In this document: one piece after another, positions 44,428-54,343 of the stretch
Position numbering within the stretch: the stretch's first letter is position 1
Layout of the letters: every line of letters begins with the position of its first letter
Source: Butyricimonas sp. Marseille-P3923
GTDB taxonomy: Bacteria > Bacteroidota > Bacteroidia > Bacteroidales > Marinifilaceae
Direction: 5' to 3'
Assembly (NCBI RefSeq): GCF_900184685.1
Contig: NZ_FXXL01000007.1
Span: 1,922,001-1,986,000 of the forward strand
DNA: 64,000 nucleotides
The notes under the pieces: generated by a model
What the model was told of the DNA's origin: nothing
Databases searched by the model: none
Seen by the model: the letters and a program-made list of their open reading frames with translations, nothing else
Made by a program: the position numbers and the translations under genes

Positions 44428-47097
44428 CTACTCTATCTTCAATGCTTTTTGAGTTTCCCGATAAAGAAGCTCATAGTGAGCCCGATCCACCACTGGAGCT
44501 GTGGCCATTTTACTTTTAGCCAAAGTATTGATTTTTTTCACGATGTTCAATTGGGCTTCCGCTTTTTCATTCGGATCGCCTTCCATGTAATTATCCATAG
44601 TTCCATTCTCGTCACTAAATTGACATGATAAAAGTACTTTAGCCACGGAACCTACTCCAACTTTACTTTCTACCTCGGCAAATTTAGTGGCAAAGCGATC
44701 CAGCAATTTCGCAGGCACTATGTTAAACAATCGTAATTCATCTAACGTTGGATAGATCATAACAGGACAGTCATCCACAAGACCGAACAAGTTCTTTTTT
44801 CCCGAAGCGGATTTATTTACATCCGCCATCAATCCTTTTTGTAAAGCCTTGTCAAAAGCAGTCAATGTTTTCCCCTGCAAAGTCGGGTAAAACGCCTCTG
44901 CATACAAATCCTCGTACAATTCCTTCACAGAATAAACCTCCTGGGGTGTAGACAATTTAGAAGTTATTAAAACTCTATTAGCCCATACTTCCGATAATTG
45001 CTTAGATAAACTTTCCCGTATTGCCGTGGTGTAAGTAGTTCGCACGGGTAATTTACCTAATAACTTTTCATCGTCGAGCCAATCACAATTACGCAATTCA
45101 TTAATTACCCATTTTACTGCTTTTCTTTGATCAGCCTTTGCTACCGCGAGATGAGGAGTCCCCGGAGTGCCGTCTTTCACATTCGTCAAATAAACACCTC
45201 CAACTTGAAAAATCACATTGTATAAATAACCCATGTATTGCATAGCTAATTGTTGATACAAACTTTCCCGGCGTGAAAGATCTCCCTCCTCACCACTCCA
45301 CGCTTCCAAGTTCGACAAGATATATTTCAAGTTCTTGATCCCGTAGTCCCCAGCCTTAACCGGATCATCACCTAAATCTTCGCTCATACTACTAGGATCC
45401 CAAATGTTCCGGAATTGCTGTTCCCCATAACGATATAACGGATCACCTGCTTTCTCATCTACCCATTTCTCAATGATTTCAGCTTCTTCCCACATATTCT
45501 TTTCTCCTGTAATAGGCGAATAAAGCCACTTGATCACGTACTCGTCATAAACACCCAAGTCGGGAGGGGTCAATTTCACACCTTTGTCTTCGGGTTGAGC
45601 CACGTAATTATTACGAGCGTAATCCATGATAGAGGGGGTTGTTCCATTTTTCATCGTGAAAGAAACTGACCGCAAAGAATCTACCGGATAAACGTGGGAA
45701 GCACTCATGTTGTGCATCAAACCTAACGTGTGACCGATCTCATGCGCAATAACGTAAACCATGGACTCGTGCATCACGTCGGCAGGGAGCTTTTTGCCAC
45801 GCACTCGTTCATCTATTTGTGCCGTCTGAACAAAACGCCATTCGTTCACCAATTTCGCTATATCACTCCAGATAAATACCGAAGCATTTAGAATTTCACC
45901 CGTTACAGGATCAGTCCAGCTAGGTCCCATTCCATTGCCGATGGCTGCCGGAACATAACGGATACAAGAGTACTTCAAGTTATCCGGATCAAAAGCCGAG
46001 TCTTCTTCTTTAGTCGGGAAATTACGTGCTTGCATCACGTTCTTCAACCCTATCTTTTCGAATGCTTGATTCCAAACCAAAATACCCTCGTGAATAGCAG
46101 GGAGCCATTCAGCAGGGAAAGCGTCATCCACGTACCAAATAATCGGTTTCTTCACATCCACTAACTCGCCACGTTCCCACGCCACCTTATCTACTGGCTC
46201 CAATCGCCAACGAGTGGCCAAATAAAAAGTTTTCACACCATCTATTTCTTTGTCCCCGTAACTTGATTTCGGAAAGGGAAATATACCCGTTAAATGATAA
46301 CTTGGAAACACACCCACGCGACTATCACGTACACGAGGTTGCATCTTTTCTTCCGGTAATAAAAGCATGGAAATAGAAGAATTTGCAGTCACATCACCTA
46401 ACGAAAATTCCAATGTGAATATGAACATTTCATATACCATTTTAGTTGAGAAATTTTGTTTCACCTCCACGGATAAATTATCGTCGAAAGCCTTTATCGT
46501 TCCAAACGTGAAAGAATCTTTGTCTTCCTTTTCTGTAATAACATTCCCTAGCATTCCCCAAGTCGGATTCAAATCTTTATTTTTAAATAAACTGGTTGCT
46601 TCGAACACAACAGCCGTACTATCGCTATTATAAGTAGTCACTTTAAACTTTTTGTAAAATTTTGAAGTGTAGCCTCGATCAAGAGCTTTCCCAATTTCAG
46701 ATGTTTCATTTTTTTCACGAAGTACAGCCGTGTTGGGATATTCTACCCAAATCGTGGAGTCTTGTAATTCAAATTTCAGGTGTAAAGTTTCTGCTGCCTT
46801 ATAACCCAATGTTACCAAAAAGGCATCACTGGTTGATTTCACCGCACTTCCAAGCAATACCTCTCGTCCCAAGTATTGTAAAGGATACTCGAGATAAATT
46901 TTCTGTCCCACTTTATGTACCGTGGCAAAACCACCTTTGGCTGTCACCGTTCCCGGTTTTTCCAATAATTCTTCATACTTGCTTTGTTGCTCAGTTTTTC
47001 CCTCTTCTTTTTTCTTTTTTTTACGTTCTGCCCCAGTCATTTCAAGGCATGAAACAAGCATTGCTACCATTAGTAGCATTACATACAATCTTTTCAT
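44428..47097 (-). CDS. Zinc-dependent metalloprotease (DUF5117/DUF4953 family)
   Basis: 889-residue secreted protein, the third paralogue of this family in the window and the second with an intact site. It opens with MKRLYVMLLMVAMLVSCLEM, where the Cys17 context (MLVSC) gives a possible lipobox, then a Lys/Glu-rich linker RKKKKKEEGK. Catalytic motif VIAHEIGHTLGLMHN near residue 449 and Met-turn TPSIMDYARNNYVAQPEDKG are complete. It is last in the second Sus-like locus, 32 bases after the peptidase-like lipoprotein, and is followed by a strong terminator. Confidence 0.9.
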   Translation of the reverse strand: MKRLYVMLLMVAMLVSCLEMTGAERKKKKKEEGKTEQQSKYEELLEKPGTVTAKGGFATVHKVGQKIYLEYPLQYLGREVLLGSAVKSTSDAFLVTLGYKAAETLHLKFELQDSTIWVEYPNTAVLREKNETSEIGKALDRGYTSKFYKKFKVTTYNSDSTAVVFEATSLFKNKDLNPTWGMLGNVITEKEDKDSFTFGTIKAFDDNLSVEVKQNFSTKMVYEMFIFTLEFSLGDVTANSSISMLLLPEEKMQPRVRDSRVGVFPSYHLTGIFPFPKSSYGDKEIDGVKTFYLATRWRLEPVDKVAWERGELVDVKKPIIWYVDDAFPAEWLPAIHEGILVWNQAFEKIGLKNVMQARNFPTKEEDSAFDPDNLKYSCIRYVPAAIGNGMGPSWTDPVTGEILNASVFIWSDIAKLVNEWRFVQTAQIDERVRGKKLPADVMHESMVYVIAHEIGHTLGLMHNMSASHVYPVDSLRSVSFTMKNGTTPSIMDYARNNYVAQPEDKGVKLTPPDLGVYDEYVIKWLYSPITGEKNMWEEAEIIEKWVDEKAGDPLYRYGEQQFRNIWDPSSMSEDLGDDPVKAGDYGIKNLKYILSNLEAWSGEEGDLSRRESLYQQLAMQYMGYLYNVIFQVGGVYLTNVKDGTPGTPHLAVAKADQRKAVKWVINELRNCDWLDDEKLLGKLPVRTTYTTAIRESLSKQLSEVWANRVLITSKLSTPQEVYSVKELYEDLYAEAFYPTLQGKTLTAFDKALQKGLMADVNKSASGKKNLFGLVDDCPVMIYPTLDELRLFNIVPAKLLDRFATKFAEVESKVGVGSVAKVLLSCQFSDENGTMDNYMEGDPNEKAEAQLNIVKKINTLAKSKMATAPVVDRAHYELLYRETQKALKIE

Positions 47098-47129
47098 CTT
47101 ACTGTTTTTTAGTCAATTAAATAATAAGG

Positions 47130-47990
47130 TTACTCGTAAGTCGTGTCACCTATTTCTTTTAAATCAATATTATATTTCTCTTTAAACCACTTCTGAAGGA
47201 AATCATACTTCTTTCTTACTAAAGGATATTGCAGATCCGAGGTCAATTCGGCAGAAGTACGGGTTGTCATATGGACCAAGAAAGAACAGAAATCTTTTTG
47301 CTCGACTTCTTTTCTCGAGTAATAGTGTAACTCGCTACTCCACTCGTATTCTTCACCGTCGTCGAAGTGTCCGGAAAGAAATCCCCTGTTACGTGCTTGT
47401 TCTGAGTCGTCTTCCACTCTCGTGGCGTAATCACTGATCCGCGTGAACTCTTCCGGGGCATTTATAACCACTCCCCATTTTGACCAAAGCAGTCGTTGTA
47501 AAGTCTTTTTACATTCCCATTTCTTTTCAGGGGTAACATTCTCCAACTCGTTGGAACAGAAGCCCACGTATAAGGAGTTTGTTCCCGTGAAGGTGAAAAT
47601 TTCATCCTCGAAGTAGTCCAGCAGAGTGCCCGCAATGAAGATTCTGTGAGGCATGTATTTTTGATGAAACTCCGTCGGGTAGAAATCCATCCACACCTCT
47701 TTCAGCAAATCGAGCATATCCTCCACGTATAGGGGATCTGCTATTTCGTAGCTATAATCTGCGCGGTAAGAAATCTCATAATAGAATTCCAAATCCGTAT
47801 ACTTGTATAAAAAATAGCTCCCGTACCGCTTGTAATAGTTAGCAATCGTATCATCTACCGGGGTACCCGTGGGTAACACATAGTCCGGTTCTAAGGGATC
47901 CACGTGACCTATTGAATCGTCCTCCGAGCAGGCCGTTGCCCATAAAATAACGGAAGCAATCACATATATGTATATTCTCTTCATCATCAT
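47130..47990 (-). CDS. Lipoprotein resembling the putative zinc-binding metallopeptidase family, HExxH missing
   Basis: 286-residue lipoprotein (YVIASVILWATACSEDDS, lipobox Cys21). Overall layout resembles the PF15890-type lipoproteins of Sus loci: an early YYKRYGSYFLYKYTDLEFYY, a middle helix, RNRGFLSGHF near residue 200, QKDFCSFLVHMTTRT, and a C-terminal WFKEKYNIDLKEIGD. Where I expect HEFxHI, the segment reads KKTLQRLLWSKWGVV and I find no HExxH anywhere, so if the family call is right this is another catalytically dead member. Located between SusD and the active metalloprotease. Confidence 0.6.
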   Translation of the reverse strand: MMMKRIYIYVIASVILWATACSEDDSIGHVDPLEPDYVLPTGTPVDDTIANYYKRYGSYFLYKYTDLEFYYEISYRADYSYEIADPLYVEDMLDLLKEVWMDFYPTEFHQKYMPHRIFIAGTLLDYFEDEIFTFTGTNSLYVGFCSNELENVTPEKKWECKKTLQRLLWSKWGVVINAPEEFTRISDYATRVEDDSEQARNRGFLSGHFDDGEEYEWSSELHYYSRKEVEQKDFCSFLVHMTTRTSAELTSDLQYPLVRKKYDFLQKWFKEKYNIDLKEIGDTTYE

Positions 47991-48002
47991 TATTTTTTAT
48001 AG

Positions 48003-49397
48003 TTATTTTTGAGTACCACCTCTTTGAGGTGCGTATGCCGAGTCATTTTGTTTCAGACTCATATTGTTATCCATCACTGACCGTGGGAGCGGAAGCGTGT
48101 AAAGCGGATCATTTTGCCGTAGCGTGTAAGTGACCCAAGGAGCAGTCGATTTTGTTCTATAGTCATGAGAAATGGGAGGCATACCGTAACGCCGCAAGTC
48201 AAACCAACGATGGTATTCAAAACACAATTCCAAACGACGTTCCTCTCGTATTTCTTCTAAAAGGTTGTTACTTTCCGAGATATCTTGGTAATTCACAATC
48301 CGGTGGCGACGCAAGTTGTTCAAGTCAGACAAAGCACCCGGGATATCCGCATTTTCTGCCAATACTCTTGCTTCCGCCCTGTTCAGGTAGGCCTCCGAGA
48401 GCCGGATCGATTGATTGGGAACGATACCATCCCTATCACGTTTTTTGGGACGTTTGTTTGTCGCGTCGAACCACAATTCCAAGCGCTTGTCTTGCCTTGC
48501 CTCGTATCCAGATAATAAATCGCTTGCAGCTACCACTTGGGATATTCCTCCAACTACAGTCGGGATTGCTCCGTATAACCATTCTACCTCAGAATGCTCA
48601 TAAGTACTCAGGTAAAAATCGTCATCCGGGGATAATGTCGTGTAGTCCGTTAACCCCTCAGCAGAAGCTATTGCCCGAGAAGCTGCCGTGATGGCTTCAT
48701 CCCACTTTTCCATGTAAAGACAAACCCGAGATAATAAAATATCCACGGTCGTATTATTTATATAATAATCACCCCGCCGTTTCGGGTATTTATTCAGCAA
48801 TGCGGAAGCAGTTTCCAAGTCTGTAATAATTTGTTTATAAACTTCTTCTACCGTATTGCGAGGCAACCCGTTTTCAATCAAGGGTGCGTCTAATTTCAAG
48901 GGAACTCCCAAGGCTGTTTTATTATGGTTATAAGGTTCCCCGAACAAGTTTACCAGCATGAAATAGGTATAAGCACGCAACCCGAGAGCTTCCGCCTTTA
49001 CCCGTTCTTTCTCTTCATTGGAGCCACTAGCCTCGTCGATACCGTTTAATACGGCATTATAAGCCATAATGCGGTTGTACGATTCGCTGTATTCTTTACC
49101 GATTTGACCTATTGCTTTAGGCTGTTCCCACATATCGGGTTGCCACGAAAAACATCCCCCATACTTTAATAGGGTAGAGTTTTCGTACGTGCCCAACTCT
49201 CCTATTGCGATATCATCATCCAAGAAATCCAATACCTCGTACTTTACTCTTTGTGTGTAATGTAATAATATTTCACGATAATCCGTGGCGCTTGTAGGGA
49301 TCACCTCGTCTTGCGACTGCTCTTCCAAGAATTGCGAGCAGGAGCTTGTCAACATTAGGCCAATCCATCCTATAAATATCCATGTTAACTGTTTCAT
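48003..49397 (-). CDS. RagB/SusD family surface lipoprotein
   Basis: 464-residue SusD-type lipoprotein. Signal and lipobox GWIGLMLTSSC (Cys20) followed by SQFLEEQSQDEVIP. The core signature ALGLRAYTYFMLVNLFGEPY lies near residue 135, and the C-terminal RLSEAYLNRAEARVLA and IREERRLELCFEYHRWFDLR match the end of SusD proteins almost exactly. It sits 18 bases after SusC of the second locus. The TSATDYREILLHY start is typical of the subgroup linked to peptidase-containing loci. Confidence 0.94.
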   Translation of the reverse strand: MKQLTWIFIGWIGLMLTSSCSQFLEEQSQDEVIPTSATDYREILLHYTQRVKYEVLDFLDDDIAIGELGTYENSTLLKYGGCFSWQPDMWEQPKAIGQIGKEYSESYNRIMAYNAVLNGIDEASGSNEEKERVKAEALGLRAYTYFMLVNLFGEPYNHNKTALGVPLKLDAPLIENGLPRNTVEEVYKQIITDLETASALLNKYPKRRGDYYINNTTVDILLSRVCLYMEKWDEAITAASRAIASAEGLTDYTTLSPDDDFYLSTYEHSEVEWLYGAIPTVVGGISQVVAASDLLSGYEARQDKRLELWFDATNKRPKKRDRDGIVPNQSIRLSEAYLNRAEARVLAENADIPGALSDLNNLRRHRIVNYQDISESNNLLEEIREERRLELCFEYHRWFDLRRYGMPPISHDYRTKSTAPWVTYTLRQNDPLYTLPLPRSVMDNNMSLKQNDSAYAPQRGGTQK

Positions 49398-49415
49398 GTT
49401 ATATATCTTTAATTG

Positions 49416-52400
49416 TTAAAATATTACCTGTAATGACAAAGAGGTTACCCGACGGCTAGGCCAATCCCCGGTTTCAGGATCCAAACCATCCCATTTTTTA
49501 TCAGACACCCACATGAACGGGTTCGTCATGCTTGCCTTCACTTGCAAGTAGTTGATACCGGTTTGCTGTAACCACTCCCCTTTAAAATTATAACTCAAAG
49601 AGAGGGAACGGCAACGAATAAAATCAGTGTTAGCCACCCGAACATCGGATTGGTTATACATCGCATAGCGACTTTTATTCATTCTGTTGGAAGTTTGGGT
49701 TGCCGGTACGCTTATCCACTCGTTATCAATTAATGGTAAAGAAGGTATCGTAGTTTTATCCCCCGTTTTTTTCCAACGGTCTTGCAATTTGCGGGACACA
49801 TTTTGTTCCGAACGGGGAAGACCGTCTCCACTGTAAAGATCCGGCAAACGATCGTGTCCACCCCATTGCACGGCAAACAAAGCGTACAAGGAGAATTGAC
49901 GATACTTGAACAACATGTTTAACCCACCGGAGAAATCAGGTATCAACTTACCGCTTTCTACCAAGAAATCTTTAGGACTTTTCCCGTCTTCGATGTCTAA
50001 ATCTTTGAATATGGGGTGCCCGTATTCTTGCTCCAAACCGTCGAACTGGTATGAATAGAACGTGGAGAACGGGCGTCCATCTATAACTCCGGAACCATTC
50101 AAGTAATCATCCAACGTGTTTTGGCGGCTATTCTTTTCCACTCTGTTACGCGTCACGGAAGTATTTAGCGAGAGCTGCCACGTGAAATCTTTCGTTTGCA
50201 CGGGAACGACGTTAATCACAAACTCGTAACCGTCGTTGTGCATGGTTGAACCGGAAACAATACCATTTTCCACGCCATTCTCTTGAGGCACGCCGCGGGA
50301 AGAAAGCACGCTGCTTATTTTCTTGAAATAGTTAAACGTGAAGTTCAAACGCCCCTCCAAGAAAGCCCCGTCTACTCCAATATTCCAAGTCTTCGTTTTT
50401 TCCCAACCCAAGTTAGGATAAGGCAAAGATTGAATTTCCAAACCGTAAGAACTATACTCTTCAATAAATGAAGTCTTGGTAACCAAGAAAGGAGAAACAG
50501 TCTCCACCGAGTTCCCTTGATAACCGTATGAACCGTACAGGTCGAGATTATTTAGCCACCACAAATCCCGGGAGAATGACTCGCTAGCCATCCGCCATTT
50601 CAAACCCGCCGACCAAGTGGGTTGGAAACGCTTGTTCTTGTCCTGACCGAAGCGGTTGGAAGCATCCATGCGAGCACTAAAGTTAAACACGTAACGATCG
50701 TCATACGTGTACACGGCCATCCCGTATTCACTCAATTTATTCTCGACCCTGTTTAAGACCTTGTGCTCACCTTGTCCTATTTCCGTATTATCTTCTTCGT
50801 ACCAACCTAACGGATTATATACAGCAGGCGGGTTCGCAAACAACTCTCCTCGATTGGGAAGATAACCGTATCGCTTGTTGGCTTCTCCTCTGGTTTTTAC
50901 CGAGTTGGTTTCAATACCCAATTGCAATGTCACTCTATGTTTCTCTTTAAATAAATGATCGTATACCAAGGCATTACGTACCGTCACGGAAGTTACATTC
51001 GTCAAATCCGTTTCAAGTAAACCTCCCATGGGTAGGCGAGAATATTCAATCTCGGGAGCACTAGGCGCGTAAGCACCATATTCATATGACCGTATTTGGG
51101 TGATATAGAAAGAATGTTCCGTGGCATGTTTCTTCGTGTCGGCAGAAGAAGAGGAATAGGCCACCAATCCTTGATATTCCAAGCCCGAGAGAATTTCCCA
51201 CTTCAAATCCACGGTGGCTCCCCAAGTGCGAGTCACGTTACGGCTACCCGTGTTGGCCAATTCATTTAATATATTGTAATTGTATATGCTTGTATAGCCT
51301 ACAGTTGATTCTTCTTCGCTCAATTTTTCATGGAAATAATAAGACCCGTCCGGGTTGAAAGCAGGAATCACGCGAGAGGTGTTATAAGCATACTTGAAGG
51401 GATCTACCTCATAAGCAAAACCTTTCACCTGACGTGAGCTTCCGTTCAATAATAAATTTACTCTCAACTTCTCGCTGATATTGATCGTCGTGTTCGACGT
51501 GGCAGCAAATTGGGTCAAGCTATTCCCTTTCACTTCCCCGTCCTCGCTGGTAAAACTCAACGAAGTGCGGTTCTGAATCTTGTCCGATCCCCCGCTAAAG
51601 CTCACGTTATGAGAATGGTTGAATGAATTCCGGAACAAGATATCAAACCAGTCCGTATTTTGGCGAGCCATATTTTGGTACTCCTTGTCCATCTCGCTCA
51701 AAGAAATTTCCTTGTTCAAGTAACGTTTCAACAAACCTTCATACCCGATGGAAAGAATGATATCATTCGGGTCAAATTTCCGTTGTTCCTTGTATATATC
51801 TTGGGAAAGTTGCATCCGCTCCGCAGAGTTCATCAAATCGTATAACCCGTAATGAGGACGTTGCCCGATGGAAAAGTCTCCGCTGTAACTGATCTGCACT
51901 TTCCCTGCGATAGCTTTTTTCGTGGTAATCACGATCACCCCGTTAGCCGCTTGCGAACCGTAGATAGCTGTGGCAGAAGCATCTTTCAATACTGTGATCG
52001 TTTCGATATCATTCGGGTTTAACCAAGAAATTGCGTTTCCTGCCAATTGTTTGATATCATCGGCATCCGCAGAAAATTTCGTGTTATCTTCTGGATTGAA
52101 GGGCTGAGGATCACGTTGAATTACTCCGTCCACGACCCAAACAGGTTCCTGACTACCTAACAATGAGGATGTTCCCCGCACCCGAATTTTGGGAGATGCT
52201 CCCACTAATCCCGTCTTATTCATCACCAGCATGCCGGGCACAACCCCTTGTAGCATTTGGTCTATGGAAGAAACTCCCGCCATCATGATATTTTCTGCCC
52301 GAATCGTGGTGGAAGCTCCGGTATAGTTTCCTTTTGTCACGTTCCCGTAACCGGTCACAACCACCTCTTCCATGGCTTGCACATCCTCTTGTAAGATTAC

Positions 52401-52994
52401 GTGTAAAGTATCTCGGGCTGTTTCGGTCGTGAAGGTAACTATATGCTTTTTGAAACCAACGAAAGAAAACTCCAACTGTCCCTTCGTCACTGGCAACTTA
52501 ACAGAAAACCATCCCTTTGCATCCGTGGCCGTACCCACGGAAGTTCCCACTAATTTCACGGTCACACCCGGCAAGGGTTGCCTTTTGGTATCCCACACGA
52601 ATCCCCTAAGCGTGAGGGCTACCCTTTCTTCTTCTACTTGCCTGATGATAATTGTGTTATTCAGAAATTCGTAACTCAATCCCGTGCCTTGCAAACAATA
52701 TTGCAGAATAGAAGCGACCGTTTCGTTTTTAAAGTCCGCAGTAATCAATCCGGCAGATTTCAATTGCTCGTGATTATACACGAACGAGTAACCGGATTGT
52801 TCTTCAAGCAAATCAAACACCTTTTCCAACTGGCTGTTCTTCACGGAAAAACTTACCCGTGCATTTTGCGAGTAGGCTACCGCCATCACTTGCATACAAC
52901 TTACAAACAATAGAAATGTGATTAATTTCATCATGATGATCCATTTTTCTAAAATACGATTCCGTAAAAATCGTAAATGTCGTTTTTTTGTCAT
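49416..52994 (-). CDS. SusC/RagA TonB-linked outer-membrane transporter with STN signalling domain
   Basis: 1192 residues. Signal region around IIMMKLITFLLFVSCMQVMA; STN domain (NSQLEKVFDLLEEQSGYSFV ... NTIIIRQ) to about residue 115; beta-sandwich GFVWDTKRQPLPGVTVKLVG; plug with MEEVVVTGYGNVTKGNYTGA and TVLKDASATAIYGSQAANG; then the barrel, ending SLSLQVIF. STN plus FecR and sigma genes upstream indicate the same surface-signalling control as locus 1. The plug and barrel differ widely from the SusC of locus 1, so a different ligand is likely. Confidence 0.94.
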   Translation of the reverse strand: MTKKRHLRFLRNRILEKWIIMMKLITFLLFVSCMQVMAVAYSQNARVSFSVKNSQLEKVFDLLEEQSGYSFVYNHEQLKSAGLITADFKNETVASILQYCLQGTGLSYEFLNNTIIIRQVEEERVALTLRGFVWDTKRQPLPGVTVKLVGTSVGTATDAKGWFSVKLPVTKGQLEFSFVGFKKHIVTFTTETARDTLHVILQEDVQAMEEVVVTGYGNVTKGNYTGASTTIRAENIMMAGVSSIDQMLQGVVPGMLVMNKTGLVGASPKIRVRGTSSLLGSQEPVWVVDGVIQRDPQPFNPEDNTKFSADADDIKQLAGNAISWLNPNDIETITVLKDASATAIYGSQAANGVIVITTKKAIAGKVQISYSGDFSIGQRPHYGLYDLMNSAERMQLSQDIYKEQRKFDPNDIILSIGYEGLLKRYLNKEISLSEMDKEYQNMARQNTDWFDILFRNSFNHSHNVSFSGGSDKIQNRTSLSFTSEDGEVKGNSLTQFAATSNTTINISEKLRVNLLLNGSSRQVKGFAYEVDPFKYAYNTSRVIPAFNPDGSYYFHEKLSEEESTVGYTSIYNYNILNELANTGSRNVTRTWGATVDLKWEILSGLEYQGLVAYSSSSADTKKHATEHSFYITQIRSYEYGAYAPSAPEIEYSRLPMGGLLETDLTNVTSVTVRNALVYDHLFKEKHRVTLQLGIETNSVKTRGEANKRYGYLPNRGELFANPPAVYNPLGWYEEDNTEIGQGEHKVLNRVENKLSEYGMAVYTYDDRYVFNFSARMDASNRFGQDKNKRFQPTWSAGLKWRMASESFSRDLWWLNNLDLYGSYGYQGNSVETVSPFLVTKTSFIEEYSSYGLEIQSLPYPNLGWEKTKTWNIGVDGAFLEGRLNFTFNYFKKISSVLSSRGVPQENGVENGIVSGSTMHNDGYEFVINVVPVQTKDFTWQLSLNTSVTRNRVEKNSRQNTLDDYLNGSGVIDGRPFSTFYSYQFDGLEQEYGHPIFKDLDIEDGKSPKDFLVESGKLIPDFSGGLNMLFKYRQFSLYALFAVQWGGHDRLPDLYSGDGLPRSEQNVSRKLQDRWKKTGDKTTIPSLPLIDNEWISVPATQTSNRMNKSRYAMYNQSDVRVANTDFIRCRSLSLSYNFKGEWLQQTGINYLQVKASMTNPFMWVSDKKWDGLDPETGDWPSRRVTSLSLQVIF

Positions 52995-53073
52995 ACATTT
53001 GTTTTGTTAGAGAGTTAAATACTTATTATTTTTTCTTTCTTATTTACCGGGAAGGACCAGTTCCCGGTATTTC

Positions 53074-54255
53074 TTATTGTGATACAATCAACATTTGCTG
53101 ATTCAAATTAAATCTCACGGAACCCGTTTTTTGTAAAAATTGCAGGACTTCCGATATATCAATGTGTCGTTGGATATTACCCGTGAAGTGCAAATCTTTC
53201 AACTTCTCTTTTTGATAAAACACCTCTATCCCATACCAGCGAGCAAGCGTCGAGAGCACTTCTTCCAAACGCTGGTTCTTGAACACAAACCAGCCGTCTT
53301 TCCAAGCAGTGAATTCCCGGGTATCCACCTTTTGCAAGGACACTTTCCCATTCTCTTCCTTAAGTTGCATACAGGGGGATAGAGTGTAGGTTTTCTCTCT
53401 CGTGGACACTTCTACTTTACCCGTCACAAGAGTTGCGATGAATGCTTGCTCGTAACGATTGATATTGAAACTAGTACCTAACACCCGTACCTCTTTATTT
53501 TCCACTTCCACGATAAAAGGATGGCGTGTGTTTTTAGTTACCTCGAAATAAGCTTCTCCTGCCACTAACCTCACCCGGCGTTCTTTGCCCGTGAACCGAA
53601 CCGGAAATTCAAGAACTGAAAGTGAATTTAGCCAAATCTTACTACTGTCAGACAACATCACGTGGTATTCTCCCGTTTGTGGCACCACTATACGATGGTA
53701 CTTTATTTCTTGCTCCACATCCTCTTGCATTTCTTTTTCCACGACTAACATGCCTTTCGGGTCTGTTTTCAGAATCGCACCATCCACACGGGTTGGTATG
53801 TGACTATTACTATCCAACGTGATATATTCCCCTGTTGCCAGCTCCAAATAAGCTTTCGAACCACCTTTCATGATAGGTTGTTGTTGAGCCACGAGAGGCG
53901 CTTCTAAAGTCACGTCAGTAAAATACAAAAGATAAACAGCAACACTAATCAATAAACCAATTGTGGCGGCTATCGCGTAGCGAGTCACAAATCTCATGCG
54001 TTTCGATCCTTGTAAATGACGTTTCACTTTTTGCCAATCCTCTGTTTTGTGACTATTCTCATAGTATCGGATTTTGAATGCAATTAGCTCCTCATTTTCA
54101 ATCCTTTCCACCAATTTCCGGTTAGCCGGACTTTCTTCCATCCACCGCTGAAAAATCTCCAAATCCTTTGCAGGTAATGTTCCTTCCAGATACCTCTTTA
54201 TCTGTTGGATACGTTCTTCGATAGTCGTGCATGTCATTTGTGTATTCATATCCAT
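53074..54255 (-). CDS. FecR family anti-sigma factor
   Basis: 393 residues. Cytoplasmic sigma-binding part (EERIQQIKRYLEGTLPAKDL), membrane helix YAIAATIGLLISVAVYLLYF near residue 92, FecR domain with GEYHMVLSDSSKIWLNSLSV and RRVRLVAGEAYFEV, and DUF4974 C-terminal domain (FVFKNQRLEEVLSTLARWYG). It should control the sigma factor encoded 88 bases upstream in response to the STN domain of the neighbouring SusC. Confidence 0.94.
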   Translation of the reverse strand: MDMNTQMTCTTIEERIQQIKRYLEGTLPAKDLEIFQRWMEESPANRKLVERIENEELIAFKIRYYENSHKTEDWQKVKRHLQGSKRMRFVTRYAIAATIGLLISVAVYLLYFTDVTLEAPLVAQQQPIMKGGSKAYLELATGEYITLDSNSHIPTRVDGAILKTDPKGMLVVEKEMQEDVEQEIKYHRIVVPQTGEYHVMLSDSSKIWLNSLSVLEFPVRFTGKERRVRLVAGEAYFEVTKNTRHPFIVEVENKEVRVLGTSFNINRYEQAFIATLVTGKVEVSTREKTYTLSPCMQLKEENGKVSLQKVDTREFTAWKDGWFVFKNQRLEEVLSTLARWYGIEVFYQKEKLKDLHFTGNIQRHIDISEVLQFLQKTGSVRFNLNQQMLIVSQ

Positions 54256-54343
54256 AAATCGGGATTTTATTCATCCTTTTATTACTATTACCAAGAAGTC
54301 GGCAAAGAGGATGACAAGGGACTGTAATTTTTTTTGAAAAAAA

